The position numbers were made by a program, and so were the translations under genes. This document shows, in pieces, positions 15,474 to 24,251 of a DNA stretch of 50,600 nucleotides; positions within the stretch are counted from its first letter, which is position 1, and each line of letters opens with the position of its first letter. Source of the stretch: Gloeocapsa sp. PCC 73106 (GTDB lineage: Bacteria > Cyanobacteriota > Cyanobacteriia > Cyanobacteriales > Gloeocapsaceae); the NCBI RefSeq assembly GCF_000332035.1, contig NZ_ALVY01000210.1:1-50600 (forward strand), given 5' to 3'. The notes beneath the pieces are model-generated. The model searched no databases, had not been told where the DNA came from, and saw nothing but the letters and a program-made list of their open reading frames with translations.

Positions 15474-16142
15474 ATGTTTTCCAAACCAGTAACCGACTCC
15501 AAAGTTTATCAGTGGTTTCAAGAACGCTTAGACCTTGAAGCCATTTCCGACGACATCACCAGCAAGTACGTTCCTCCTCACGTTAATATCTTCTATTGCC
15601 TAGGTGGAATTACCCTAACTTGCTTTTTGATCCAGTTCGCTACTGGATTTGCTATGACTTTTTACTATAAACCAACGGTAGCCGAAGCCTTTACCTCGGT
15701 AGAATACATCATGAACGAAGTTAGCTTCGGTTGGTTATTTCGCTCCATCCATCGCTGGTCTGCTAGCATGATGGTACTGATGATGATTCTACACACCTTC
15801 CGTGTTTACCTAACTGGAGGTTTTAAAAACCCTCGTGAATTAACTTGGGTGACCGGAGTAGTGTTAGCCGTCATTACCGTTTCCTTTGGTGTAACAGGTT
15901 ACTCTCTACCCTGGGACCAAGTAGGTTACTGGGCGGTTAAAATCGTTTCCGGTGTACCCGCAGCTATCCCTGTCGTGGGTGATCAGATTGTAGAACTAAT
16001 GCGTGGTAGCGCTAGCGTAGGACAAGCTACTCTAACCCGCTTCTACAGCTTACATACCTTTGTATTACCTTGGATGATCGCGGTGTTCATGCTGATACAC
16101 TTCTTAATGATTCGCAAACAAGGTATATCTGGTCCTTTATAA
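15474..16142 (+). CDS. petB: Cytochrome b6
   Basis: This is the 222-residue membrane subunit of the b6f complex, binding two b haems and the covalent haem c(i). [15 protein letters not shown] carries the Cys42 that equals Cys35 of the usual 215-residue protein. The haem ligand regions [11 protein letters not shown] and [16 protein letters not shown] are present, as is the second pair in the [28 protein letters not shown] region. It has four transmembrane helices. The N-terminus is about 7 residues longer than typical ([10 protein letters not shown]). It transfers electrons from plastoquinol in the thylakoid. petD follows 35 bp downstream as in nearly all cyanobacteria. Confidence 0.97.
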   Translation: MFSKPVTDSKVYQWFQERLDLEAISDDITSKYVPPHVNIFYCLGGITLTCFLIQFATGFAMTFYYKPTVAEAFTSVEYIMNEVSFGWLFRSIHRWSASMMVLMMILHTFRVYLTGGFKNPRELTWVTGVVLAVITVSFGVTGYSLPWDQVGYWAVKIVSGVPAAIPVVGDQIVELMRGSASVGQATLTRFYSLHTFVLPWMIAVFMLIHFLMIRKQGISGPL

Positions 16143-16177
16143 ACTGAAAATTACTCTTTTGATCTCGAGGAGAAAAA

Positions 16178-16660
16178 ATGTCAATTCTAAAACAACCCGA
16201 TCTTAGCGATCCTAAATTAAGAGCCAAGCTAGCCCAAGGTATGGGTCATAATTATTACGGTGAGCCTGCTTGGCCCAATGACCTACTCTACACCTTTCCT
16301 GTCGTTATTCTCGGTACTATTGGTCTATGTGTAGGTTTAGCAGTTCTCGATCCAGGAATCATCGGTGAACCGGCTGATCCCTTTGCTACACCTTTAGAAA
16401 TTTTACCTGAGTGGTATTTCTATCCCGTATTCCAAATTCTACGCATTGTCCCCAACAAACTATTAGGAATCGCAGCTATGGCGGGAATTCCTTTAGGATT
16501 AATGATTGTACCTTTCATCGAAAGCGTTAACAAGTTTCAAAATCCCTTCCGTCGTCCCGTAGCGACCGCGGTTTTCCTCTTTGGTACTCTGGTTACCATG
16601 TGGCTAGGTATTGGTGCTACCTTCCCCCTCGACAAATCTCTCACCTTAGGTTTGTTCTAA
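16178..16660 (+). CDS. petD: Cytochrome b6f complex subunit IV
   Basis: The 160-residue protein matches PetD throughout: [34 protein letters not shown] at the N-terminus in separate motifs, the Qo-site PEWY (in ILPEWYFYP), and three membrane helices. It forms the C-terminal half of the cytochrome b equivalent and lines the plastoquinol oxidation site. GAGGAG lies 5 bases before the ATG. It is the second gene of the petBD operon, which ends in a strong terminator 22 bp after the stop. Confidence 0.97.
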   Translation: MSILKQPDLSDPKLRAKLAQGMGHNYYGEPAWPNDLLYTFPVVILGTIGLCVGLAVLDPGIIGEPADPFATPLEILPEWYFYPVFQILRIVPNKLLGIAAMAGIPLGLMIVPFIESVNKFQNPFRRPVATAVFLFGTLVTMWLGIGATFPLDKSLTLGLF

Positions 16661-16681
16661 GTCAGAACATCTCATAAAGCC

Positions 16682-16724
16682 AAAGATACTTGTAGTCTAT
16701 TAAAGCTACAGGTATCTTTTTTTT
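16682..16724 (+). terminator. Rho-independent terminator of petBD
   Basis: A 14-bp stem (16682-16695 with 16706-16719, one G-T pair) encloses a 10-base loop. The right arm runs into eight T residues (16717-16724). It lies between the convergent petD and chlP genes and reads best for petD. Confidence 0.9.
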
Positions 16725-16743
16725 GAGAGCATGGGTAGATAAC

Positions 16744-17964
16744 TTAAGGGGCTAAAGCGTTACCCCGTATGAGAGAGCCGAAAGTTTTAGCCGTAATTTT
16801 CATCTGAATAAGCGGGTTAGCGGGAACTACGGTTTTATAGAGATAACTATCAAAGGTCAGTTTTTGTACATCTCTATCTGAGCACATTTCTACGAAAGCT
16901 TCACGAGTTGCGTCAGAGCGATAGAAAACTCTCTGAAGTAGATCCAGTACCAGATAAGTTAGACCGTATTTTTTATCCCAGCGTTTGAGATAGAGCTTGA
17001 GGTCATCTTCGGTGGGTAAATGTTGACCCCCTTGGGTAGTTTCTACGATGGTTTCGGCGCACATACGAGCGGATTTAGCCGCAAAGTAAATACCCTCACC
17101 GGAAGATTTAGTAACCGTTCCCGCGGCGTCTCCTACTAAAGCAACACGTCCTACTACTCTCCGGGGGCGTGGATGTTCAGGAATAGGATGGGCTTCTACT
17201 TTGATGATTTGACCCCCTGCTAATTTACGAGCGGCTCGGTTGCGAATACCGACTTGGAGATCTTTGATGATGCTCTTATTGACTTTCATTGTACCGGTAC
17301 CCACCGCGACATGGTCGTATTTGGGAAATACCCATGCGTAAAAGTCCGGAGAAACGTCGTTACCTACGTACATTTCGGCTAAATCTTCGTAATAAGCCAT
17401 CTTGTCTTCTGGGAGACGAATTCTTTCTTGGAAGGCGATCGCGTAGTTATAATCGCCCGCGTCAATCGCTTTAGCTACTCTAGAGTTAGCTCCATCTGCA
17501 CCGATGATCACATCAGCTTTGAGGGTTTTCATGATCCCTTTTGCATCGCCTTGGGAATGGTCTGCATAGTGAATTGTGTAGGGATCTGTATTATTATTTG
17601 GTATATCTATTTGATAAACTGTACCGTTGATGAGATTAGCCCCAAGAGAAGCGGCGCGATCTCTTAGATAGCCATCTAGTACTTCACGACGACACATACC
17701 AATGTATTCGTCTTCTTTTTCGATATTTATATCTACCTCTATGTTCGACGGTGAGATCATTTTCATTTTTCTCACTTTGCGGTCTATAATTTCCTGGGGT
17801 AAGTCAAATTCACTCACCATACACAGAGGAATCGCACCGCCACAGGGTTTAGCATTGTCTAATTTTCTTTCGAACAGGTATGTTTCTATGCCTGCTTTCA
17901 CTAAAGTTTCTGCTGCAGAAGATCCAGCAGGTCCTGAGCCAACAACAGCAACCCTAATTGCCAA
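16744..17964 (-). CDS. chlP: Geranylgeranyl reductase
   Basis: The enzyme reduces the geranylgeranyl chain to phytyl for chlorophyll and tocopherol, using NADPH and FAD. From the TTG at 17964 the protein is 406 residues and starts MAIRVAVVGSGPAGSS, the FAD-binding GxGxxG site, as in other cyanobacterial ChlP. Further motifs are FERKLDNAKPCGGAIP, MISPSNIEV, IGADGANSRVAK, AFQERIRLPEDKM and VGDAAGTVTKSSGEGI. The TTG is preceded by AAGGAGA with 6 bases between, while the in-frame ATG at 18018 would add 18 basic residues that do not fit the family. The gene converges on petD; the methyltransferase gene lies upstream on the same strand. Confidence 0.95.
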   Translation of the reverse strand: MAIRVAVVGSGPAGSSAAETLVKAGIETYLFERKLDNAKPCGGAIPLCMVSEFDLPQEIIDRKVRKMKMISPSNIEVDINIEKEDEYIGMCRREVLDGYLRDRAASLGANLINGTVYQIDIPNNNTDPYTIHYADHSQGDAKGIMKTLKADVIIGADGANSRVAKAIDAGDYNYAIAFQERIRLPEDKMAYYEDLAEMYVGNDVSPDFYAWVFPKYDHVAVGTGTMKVNKSIIKDLQVGIRNRAARKLAGGQIIKVEAHPIPEHPRPRRVVGRVALVGDAAGTVTKSSGEGIYFAAKSARMCAETIVETTQGGQHLPTEDDLKLYLKRWDKKYGLTYLVLDLLQRVFYRSDATREAFVEMCSDRDVQKLTFDSYLYKTVVPANPLIQMKITAKTFGSLIRGNALAP

Positions 17965-17970
17965 GGTATT

Positions 17971-17977
17971 TCTCCTT
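17971..17977 (-). promoter_or_regulatory. Ribosome binding site fixing a TTG start for chlP
   Basis: AAGGAGA on the minus strand ends 6 bases before TTG 17964. The spacing is ideal and the downstream protein start agrees with known ChlP proteins. Confidence 0.8.
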
Positions 17978-18069
17978 TTAACTGACGCTACGGATCGAAT
18001 CTTAACACGGACTTTCACCGGTTCAGAGGCTTAGGGGAGAGAATTTGCAATAGAGCTTAATATTTTTAG

Positions 18070-19284
18070 TCATAAATCTTTACGATAGTATTGAGTAGCT
18101 TGAGTGGGATTAAGCGTGAGTAACTTAGGCTCTCCCAAGGAATAAACAGCCAAAGATTGACGAGGTTGAATTTGCAGAGTGACCATAATTTCTCTGGCGA
18201 TCGCCTGGGCTAAACGCGGAGGAACGGAATTACCCACTTGCCGAAAACCATGCCACTTAGTCACATGAAAACGAAACCAATCGGGATAAGAGTGTAATCT
18301 AGCCGCCTCTCTTACCGTAATGCAACGCGCTTCCCACGGATGAATGGGTCGAGGAGAGGTATAACTGCCGCGATCGCTATTCGTGCCTGCTCTCAGTGTA
18401 TTACATAATCCTTCGGGAGACAATTTGTAGAAACGGCTAATCGGTTCAACTTTTCCTGGAAGTGTCAAGGCAAATCTTTCTTGACAAGTTGCACTATGTT
18501 TAGTTAATAGACTAGAAGTAAGCAAAGATTTATCATAAAGCCTCTTATAGCTATAATCATCTTCAACTGTTAGCAAACCCCGTAATTGAGCGCTATAGGG
18601 ACTTGCTTTGCCATATTCTACGATTGCTGAGTCTCTTTGCCAAAGAATAGGGTAATCAGTCACAGAAGGGAGATCGGCGATCGCGTCATTTACCTTGGGT
18701 TGATCGGCTAAAGGTGAAGGATATTCAGGGAGAGGTAAATTTTTTTTACAGCCCATCAAAAACAATCTTTCCCTTTTTTGAGGAACACCATAATTACAAG
18801 CATTGATAGTCTGGAAATTCTCCCGAACTTTGTAACCATTTTGCGCCAGTTGCTCGATCATTTCCTGTAATAACTGAGAGCATTTTCCGATGATTAACCC
18901 AGGAACATTTTCTAAAACAAAAAAATTAGTCTCTAGTTCAATCACTAAACGAATAAAATGCTGTAGCAGAGAATTACGTGGATCATCTAGATCCCTTTTT
19001 CCCATTAAAGACAAGCCCTGACAGGGTGGTCCACCAAAAACTACATCGACTGGCTGATTATTTAAAGGAGATAATCTTCTAATATCTGTTGCTTTTATTT
19101 GAGAAGCATCTTGACAAATAACCTTGCCGACCGGAAAATTATACTGATAAGTAGCGCAATGAATTGGGTCAACTTCTACCGCAGCTAGCACATCAAAGCC
19201 CGCTCTTTCAAAACCAAGACTCATACCTCCAGCACCTGCGAATAAATCCACGGCAATTGGTCTTCTTTGAGAATTAACTAGCAT
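18070..19284 (-). CDS. DNA (cytosine-5-)-methyltransferase, apparently without a restriction partner
   Basis: The 404-residue protein has all core motifs: AVDLFAGAGGMSLGF (motif I), GGPPCQG with catalytic Cys88 (IV), ENVPGL (VI), QKRERLF (VIII) and QVGNSVPP (X). It transfers methyl from S-adenosylmethionine to cytosine. The target cannot be read from sequence, but no endonuclease or Vsr gene adjoins it. Solitary cyanobacterial m5C enzymes of this kind include M.Ssp6803I, which modifies CGATCG, the core of the HIP1 repeat abundant in this window; orthology is only a guess. Its start overlaps the LptF/G gene by 11 bp, so the two are probably co-transcribed. Confidence 0.9.
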   Translation of the reverse strand: MLVNSQRRPIAVDLFAGAGGMSLGFERAGFDVLAAVEVDPIHCATYQYNFPVGKVICQDASQIKATDIRRLSPLNNQPVDVVFGGPPCQGLSLMGKRDLDDPRNSLLQHFIRLVIELETNFFVLENVPGLIIGKCSQLLQEMIEQLAQNGYKVRENFQTINACNYGVPQKRERLFLMGCKKNLPLPEYPSPLADQPKVNDAIADLPSVTDYPILWQRDSAIVEYGKASPYSAQLRGLLTVEDDYSYKRLYDKSLLTSSLLTKHSATCQERFALTLPGKVEPISRFYKLSPEGLCNTLRAGTNSDRGSYTSPRPIHPWEARCITVREAARLHSYPDWFRFHVTKWHGFRQVGNSVPPRLAQAIAREIMVTLQIQPRQSLAVYSLGEPKLLTLNPTQATQYYRKDL

Positions 19285-20428
19285 TCTTAAATAAGATCCA
19301 ACTACCTATAACTAAAGCTAAAACATTGGGTGACCAGGCAGCCATAAAAGGAGAAACAAACCCTACCAGACCTAAAGAGCCAATTAAAAATCCAAATAAA
19401 TAATATAAAAAAACTATTATTACACTAATTCCTAAACTAGTCCCTCTACCCATCTGTTGGGAACCAACTCCTATAGCAGAACCAACTAAACCAAAAACTA
19501 GACAAATAAACGGAAAAGCCATCTTTTGCTGAGTCCGAACTTGAAACATTAAAATTTTCTTTTCATCCCCACTTTGGGAGATTATTTTCAAATAATCCAA
19601 AGATTGAGCTATATTCATTTGATAAGGATCGCGACTTTTTTGAGCCAACTCCAGAGGAGCAGAAGACAAAGACATTTTGTGCTGCTGAAAGTTCAAATAC
19701 TTTTGAGTAAGTTCATCTCCCTGAACTTGGTAAATGACTCCGTTGATAAAAGTCCAAAGTTTTTCTTGTTCAGACCAAAAAGCCTGACGCGAGGACAATA
19801 TTTTCTCTAGTTTTTGTTCAGACCAAACTAAAACTGTGACATCATTCATATCCTTACCATCAAATTTTTTAGCATAAAACAAGGTTGTTATTTTTTGCTT
19901 TTTGTCAATTATTTTATATTCAGCGTAAAAAATGTCGTTTTTTTGAGTAAATTTGGTTTCTTCTGGGATAACTTTCTCCAAAATTTGTGCAGCTTGATAA
20001 TTAGCAAAAGGAACCACTGACTCAGTAAAAACTAAAGTCAACCCTGAAACTATCATACTAAAAACCAGAGTTGGTGCTATCAAGCGATAGAGACTAACCC
20101 CACAACTTAGACAAGCGATCAACTCACTATCACTACTAAAACGTCCGTAAGTTATCAAAGTTGCCAAAAGTAAAGAAATAGGTAGAGCATAAGCTACAAA
20201 TTCAGGGATTTTCCAGAGTAAAACTTGAAAAGCTAAATCTAACGGCAGATTAAATTCAAAAATTTTATAACCCAGATCCGATAAATTACCGATCGCCACC
20301 CCCAAAGAAGACAATATCCCCAGACTAAAGGTAAATACCAGAGCAATTTCGGTAATAATATAGCGATCTAGTAGGGAATAGGGGGTAAAAAGTTCTCTAT
20401 CAGTCAGTTTATGCTTTTTTTTCGACAC
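19274..20428 (-). CDS. LptF/LptG-family permease
   Basis: The 384-residue protein has the LptF/LptG layout. An N-terminal SLLDRYIITEI leads into three membrane helices (about 27-125), a periplasmic beta-jellyroll domain follows (about 135-285), and three C-terminal helices include FPFICLVFGLVGSAIGV. In LPS bacteria LptF and LptG with the ATPase LptB extract lipopolysaccharide and pass it to the LptC-A-D bridge. Cyanobacteria often encode a single fused-role protein of this family. The start is a GTG at 20428 with a weak ribosome site. It is divergent from the exopolysaccharide locus at 20597, consistent with an envelope glycolipid role. Confidence 0.85.
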   Translation of the reverse strand: MSKKKHKLTDRELFTPYSLLDRYIITEIALVFTFSLGILSSLGVAIGNLSDLGYKIFEFNLPLDLAFQVLLWKIPEFVAYALPISLLLATLITYGRFSSDSELIACLSCGVSLYRLIAPTLVFSMIVSGLTLVFTESVVPFANYQAAQILEKVIPEETKFTQKNDIFYAEYKIIDKKQKITTLFYAKKFDGKDMNDVTVLVWSEQKLEKILSSRQAFWSEQEKLWTFINGVIYQVQGDELTQKYLNFQQHKMSLSSAPLELAQKSRDPYQMNIAQSLDYLKIISQSGDEKKILMFQVRTQQKMAFPFICLVFGLVGSAIGVGSQQMGRGTSLGISVIIVFLYYLFGFLIGSLGLVGFVSPFMAAWSPNVLALVIGSWILFKNAS

Positions 20429-20596
20429 TTTTACGAGAATATCACTGTTAACAAACTCAGTCTGACATAATCAGACCAGAGTTATCAAGCAATTTGCTAA
20501 CATGGCAGTTATTCTAAACCAAGAATCAAGAGAGCCTCTTGGCAAGAATGATACAATCAAATTAAGTTTAGTCTACATAGGTAAAATTTTAAAGAG

Positions 20597-22804
20597 ATGA
20601 ACGTAGAAGTAGTAAAAACCAGTGATGGTGAAGTTAAAAAGTCTATATCGAGAAAAACTCAAGTAGATAACTCCGTAAAACAAGTTTTCAATGTCTTTAA
20701 ACGTAACTGGCCAATAGTGCTGTTATTTACAGGGTTAGGCGCAGCCACCGCTTGGTTTTTGCGAACAGATCCGTTCTACGTTGGCAAATTCGAAATTTTA
20801 GTAGAGCCCGCTACCGCTGATCAAATATTGACGGATGCTTCGGTGCTGCTAGGGGGCAACAATTCGGGGGGACTAGATTACCCAACACAACTAGAAATCC
20901 TCAGAAGTCCTGTGATGCTTGGATCTATAGCTGAACGTATAACTGCTGAATTTCCGGGAAGTACTCCTGAAAGTATAGTAAGCAACCTAAAAAGAAATTT
21001 GAGCATCGAAAGGGTTCAAGCAGGGGTAAGTCGTTTCGATCAGACCAAAATCATCTCGGTTCGTTATGCAGGGAGAGCTCGTCGGGAAACTATTAAAGTA
21101 TTAGAAGTAACAGCTGAAAAATTCTTGGAATATAGCTTAGCCGAAAGACAGAATAATATTCAAGCGGGAGTATCTTTTATTGATAATCAACTACCGGAGA
21201 TTCAAGGAAAAATCAGCGAAATTCAAGCCAATCAACAAAATATTCAAAGAAACAATCAACTGATTAGTCCCGAACAAAAAGGACAAGAACTTTTTCTGCA
21301 AAATAACCAAGTAAAAGCTCAAATCCGTGAAACAGAAAGTAGCATTGCTGAGTTAAAAAAAGTTTTGAGTAATCTCAGCAGCGAAGTAGGATTATCCCTT
21401 GAAGAGGTATTGTTACTAGCTCAACTTAGAACGGATAACCAATTTCAGTCTGATACTCAAAATTTACAAGATCTACAAAGCCAACTCAAAGAAATAGACA
21501 ACACGATTACTGTACAATCGGCTCGCTTCAGCGAAGATAGTCCGATGTTAAATACCCTTCAAGAGAGACGTTCTTATTTAGTTGACTTGATAGAAGAGAA
21601 AAAGCAAAATATTCTCAGTACCTATAATCTTGGTATCGCCAGTAACTCTAATATCTTTGCTCTAAGAGACGAGACTAACAACGAGTTAATGCGACAAATG
21701 GTGAACACTCAAAATCAGATTGACGTTTTAGAATCCCGTCTTCAATCTTATCAGAACACTCAAGGGCAAATTGAGCGAGAATTGTTGGCAATCACGGAAG
21801 TTATTAAACAATATAGTGAACTGCAAAGACAACTGTTGTTAACGACTAATACCCTAAACCAATTAACATTAGAAAGGGAAAAACTTAGTGTAGCTGCAGC
21901 ACAACAGGATAGACCCTGGGAATTGATCTCTTCCCCAGAAATAATATCTCACAACATAGACGGTTCCCCTCTAGAATCGGGTTTGTCAGAGAAAAAACTA
22001 GCAGCAGGATTACTCGGTGGCATACTACTAGGAATGTTGCTAGCCTATCTTCTAGAAAGTTTGAAGAATACTTACCACAAAGACGCAGATTTACTAATAA
22101 ATTTCAATTATCCTATTTTGGGTAGAATTCCTTTGCCGAACTTAAATCTACAAGAAGCCACAAACAATAATGAGTTAAGTAATGGTGAAACTAGCTATTA
22201 TGATTTACTCAATCAACCTCAAGCTTTACAAGCTAGCACAGCGTTATATACAGAACTTTATTTCAAATGGAAAAATGAATCAATAAAATCTTTGATTATC
22301 TGTGGTGTTGAACCTGGAGATGGACAAGCTTTTGTCGCAGCTAATCTAGCTCGAGTTGTGGCGGATTCAGGGCAAAAAGTATTAATAGTAGATGCCAATT
22401 TGAATGATCCTGCGATTCACAAGTATTTTTCTCTCTCGAACGAAAAAGGATTAAAAGATCTATTAACGTACTCTTTAAACGAAGAGACAATTATTCAAAA
22501 AACCGAATTAAATCCTAATCTATCGGTGTTACCAGGGGGGAATACTTCAGAGTTGAATCAGATTAACTTATCATCAAATCAAATCAAGTATTTGATGGAT
22601 TCCCTCGCTAAAAAATACGATCTAGTTATCTATAACTCTCCTCTTTTTCTAGAATCGCCCGATGTAAGTTTCTTAGCTAATAATACTGATGGAATTTTGA
22701 TGGTAGTAAGACTAAAAAGTACTTCTCACTCCTTGGTGAAACAAGCCTTCGAGAGAATTAACTCTTTTGAATTACCAATTTTGGGGTTTGTGGTAACTTA
22801 TTAG
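20597..22804 (+). CDS. Wzz/Wzc-like polysaccharide co-polymerase with a degenerate tyrosine-kinase domain
   Basis: The 735-residue protein has a Wzz-type chain-length domain: a first membrane helix (about 39-53), long coiled coils (about 205-430), the RPWELISSPEI segment and a second helix (about 470-488). A cytoplasmic CpsD/Wzc-like ATPase-fold domain follows (about 545-735). The Walker A position reads GVEPGDGQAF (570-579), lacking the Lys-Ser/Thr. Walker A-prime is VDANLNDP instead of a DxDxR pattern, and Walker B is LVIYNSP instead of IID(T/S)P. No C-terminal Tyr cluster is present. It probably controls polysaccharide chain length or export without kinase activity. The polymerase gene follows 10 bp downstream. 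Confidence 0.85.
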   Translation: MNVEVVKTSDGEVKKSISRKTQVDNSVKQVFNVFKRNWPIVLLFTGLGAATAWFLRTDPFYVGKFEILVEPATADQILTDASVLLGGNNSGGLDYPTQLEILRSPVMLGSIAERITAEFPGSTPESIVSNLKRNLSIERVQAGVSRFDQTKIISVRYAGRARRETIKVLEVTAEKFLEYSLAERQNNIQAGVSFIDNQLPEIQGKISEIQANQQNIQRNNQLISPEQKGQELFLQNNQVKAQIRETESSIAELKKVLSNLSSEVGLSLEEVLLLAQLRTDNQFQSDTQNLQDLQSQLKEIDNTITVQSARFSEDSPMLNTLQERRSYLVDLIEEKKQNILSTYNLGIASNSNIFALRDETNNELMRQMVNTQNQIDVLESRLQSYQNTQGQIERELLAITEVIKQYSELQRQLLLTTNTLNQLTLEREKLSVAAAQQDRPWELISSPEIISHNIDGSPLESGLSEKKLAAGLLGGILLGMLLAYLLESLKNTYHKDADLLINFNYPILGRIPLPNLNLQEATNNNELSNGETSYYDLLNQPQALQASTALYTELYFKWKNESIKSLIICGVEPGDGQAFVAANLARVVADSGQKVLIVDANLNDPAIHKYFSLSNEKGLKDLLTYSLNEETIIQKTELNPNLSVLPGGNTSELNQINLSSNQIKYLMDSLAKKYDLVIYNSPLFLESPDVSFLANNTDGILMVVRLKSTSHSLVKQAFERINSFELPILGFVVTY

Positions 22805-22814
22805 AAGGTTAATT

Positions 22815-24227
22815 ATGAGTTTAATTGCAAAATTAGTTCTTTTAGCTTGGTTGCCTATTGCCATCTGGATTTTTAGGCGTTATCCCCCTAGAACAGCTAT
22901 TCTGATTACCGCGATCGCCGGCGTCTTATTTCTACCACAAAGAGTAGAGTTCCGCGTACCTTTACTTCCCGATTATAATAGCCAGACTGCGGTAGTTTAT
23001 GCGATTTTAATCGGCTTACTTATTTACGACACCAAGTGGTTAACTAGATTAGAACCTTGGTGGCTTGATTTACCGATATTGATCTGGTGTATCTCTCCTT
23101 TTTTTGCGTCTTGGCGCAATGACTTGGGAATCTATGACGGAATCAATGAAAGTATCAGCGGTGTCTGGCAATATGGAATACCATATCTAGTGGGACGTGT
23201 ATATTTCCGAAGTCTAGAAGACTTAAAACAACTTGCTGTAGCCATTATTAAGGGAGCACTGATTTATGTGCCCTTTTGTTGGTGGGAAGGGTTAATGAGT
23301 CCAAACATACATCGATTTATCTACGGCTATTTCCCTCACACCGGTGGTTTTGCCCAAACTCTTCGTTACGGCGGCTATCGTCCCAACGTCTTTATGTCCC
23401 ACGGGCTAGCTGTAGGGCTTTGGATGATGACTGCCACGCTAATCGCGGTTTGGTTATGGCAATCAAAAAAAGCTGTCCTGGAAATTTGGGGATTGGATAT
23501 GGTATATATCGTTCCGATTCTCGTCTTCACACTAGTATGGTGTCGCTCTACTGGAGCCGTTTTTTATTTTGCCTATGGTTTATTCATTTTAGCTATTGCT
23601 AAATGGACTAAGTCTAGTTGGCCATTGTTGTTATTGATCGCTGCGATAGTTGTCTATCTTTATCTCAATGTTCAGGGAATTTTTGACAAAACTCCTGTAC
23701 TAGAAGTGCTCAGTAACATATTCAGTCCCCAAAGAATTCAATCTCTTGAGTTTCGCTTAGATGAAGAAACACTTCTGTCCGCTAAAGCCCGAGAAAAGTT
23801 TTGGTTCGGTTGGGGAGGTTGGGGACGCAATAGAATTTTTGAGGAAGATTTTTACGGAATTTTTAGAGATACCTCGATCACAGACAGTCTCTGGATTCTG
23901 GGTTTTGGTACTAAAGGTGTAATTGCTACTATCTGTCTAACCGCTACCATGTTGGTACCTCCTGTAATATTCAATTTTTTCCGTTATCCGGTTACAACTT
24001 GGTTTCATCCCCGAATAGCAGCAGCAGCAGCTTTTGTAGCTCTTTTACCCTTATTAATGCTAGATAATCTCTTGAATAACCATCTGACTATGGTGTGTTG
24101 GGTAATCACTGGGGGATTAACCGGATTAATCTTAAATCCTCAAGAAAAATTGAGCAAAATCCTCTGGGAAAATAAGCTCGACTCTGGATCTTTGCCAGAA
24201 ATACCCGGTAAAATTGCTCAAAGATAG
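22815..24227 (+). CDS. Membrane polysaccharide polymerase/ligase-like protein (Wzy/O-antigen ligase type)
   Basis: The 470-residue protein is polytopic with about eleven hydrophobic segments and a large extracytoplasmic loop (about 300-375) containing GWGGWGRNR. This layout matches the O-antigen polymerase/ligase (Wzy/WaaL) superfamily, and the family is common in cyanobacterial exopolysaccharide loci. It sits between the Wzz/Wzc-like protein and a WecG/TagA glycosyltransferase, spaced 10 and 24 bp, so it is likely the polymerase of a Wzy-dependent pathway. Sequence of this family diverges strongly, so the name rests mainly on topology and context. Confidence 0.7.
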   Translation: MSLIAKLVLLAWLPIAIWIFRRYPPRTAILITAIAGVLFLPQRVEFRVPLLPDYNSQTAVVYAILIGLLIYDTKWLTRLEPWWLDLPILIWCISPFFASWRNDLGIYDGINESISGVWQYGIPYLVGRVYFRSLEDLKQLAVAIIKGALIYVPFCWWEGLMSPNIHRFIYGYFPHTGGFAQTLRYGGYRPNVFMSHGLAVGLWMMTATLIAVWLWQSKKAVLEIWGLDMVYIVPILVFTLVWCRSTGAVFYFAYGLFILAIAKWTKSSWPLLLLIAAIVVYLYLNVQGIFDKTPVLEVLSNIFSPQRIQSLEFRLDEETLLSAKAREKFWFGWGGWGRNRIFEEDFYGIFRDTSITDSLWILGFGTKGVIATICLTATMLVPPVIFNFFRYPVTTWFHPRIAAAAAFVALLPLLMLDNLLNNHLTMVCWVITGGLTGLILNPQEKLSKILWENKLDSGSLPEIPGKIAQR

Positions 24228-24238
24228 AAACTTTCGTT

Positions 24239-24244
24239 GAGGAG
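24239..24244 (+). promoter_or_regulatory. Ribosome binding site fixing the ATG start at 24252
   Basis: GAGGAG ends 7 bases before ATG 24252. An upstream in-frame TTG at 24237 overlaps this site and is therefore unlikely to be the start. Confidence 0.7.
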
Positions 24245-24251
24245 TTATTTC

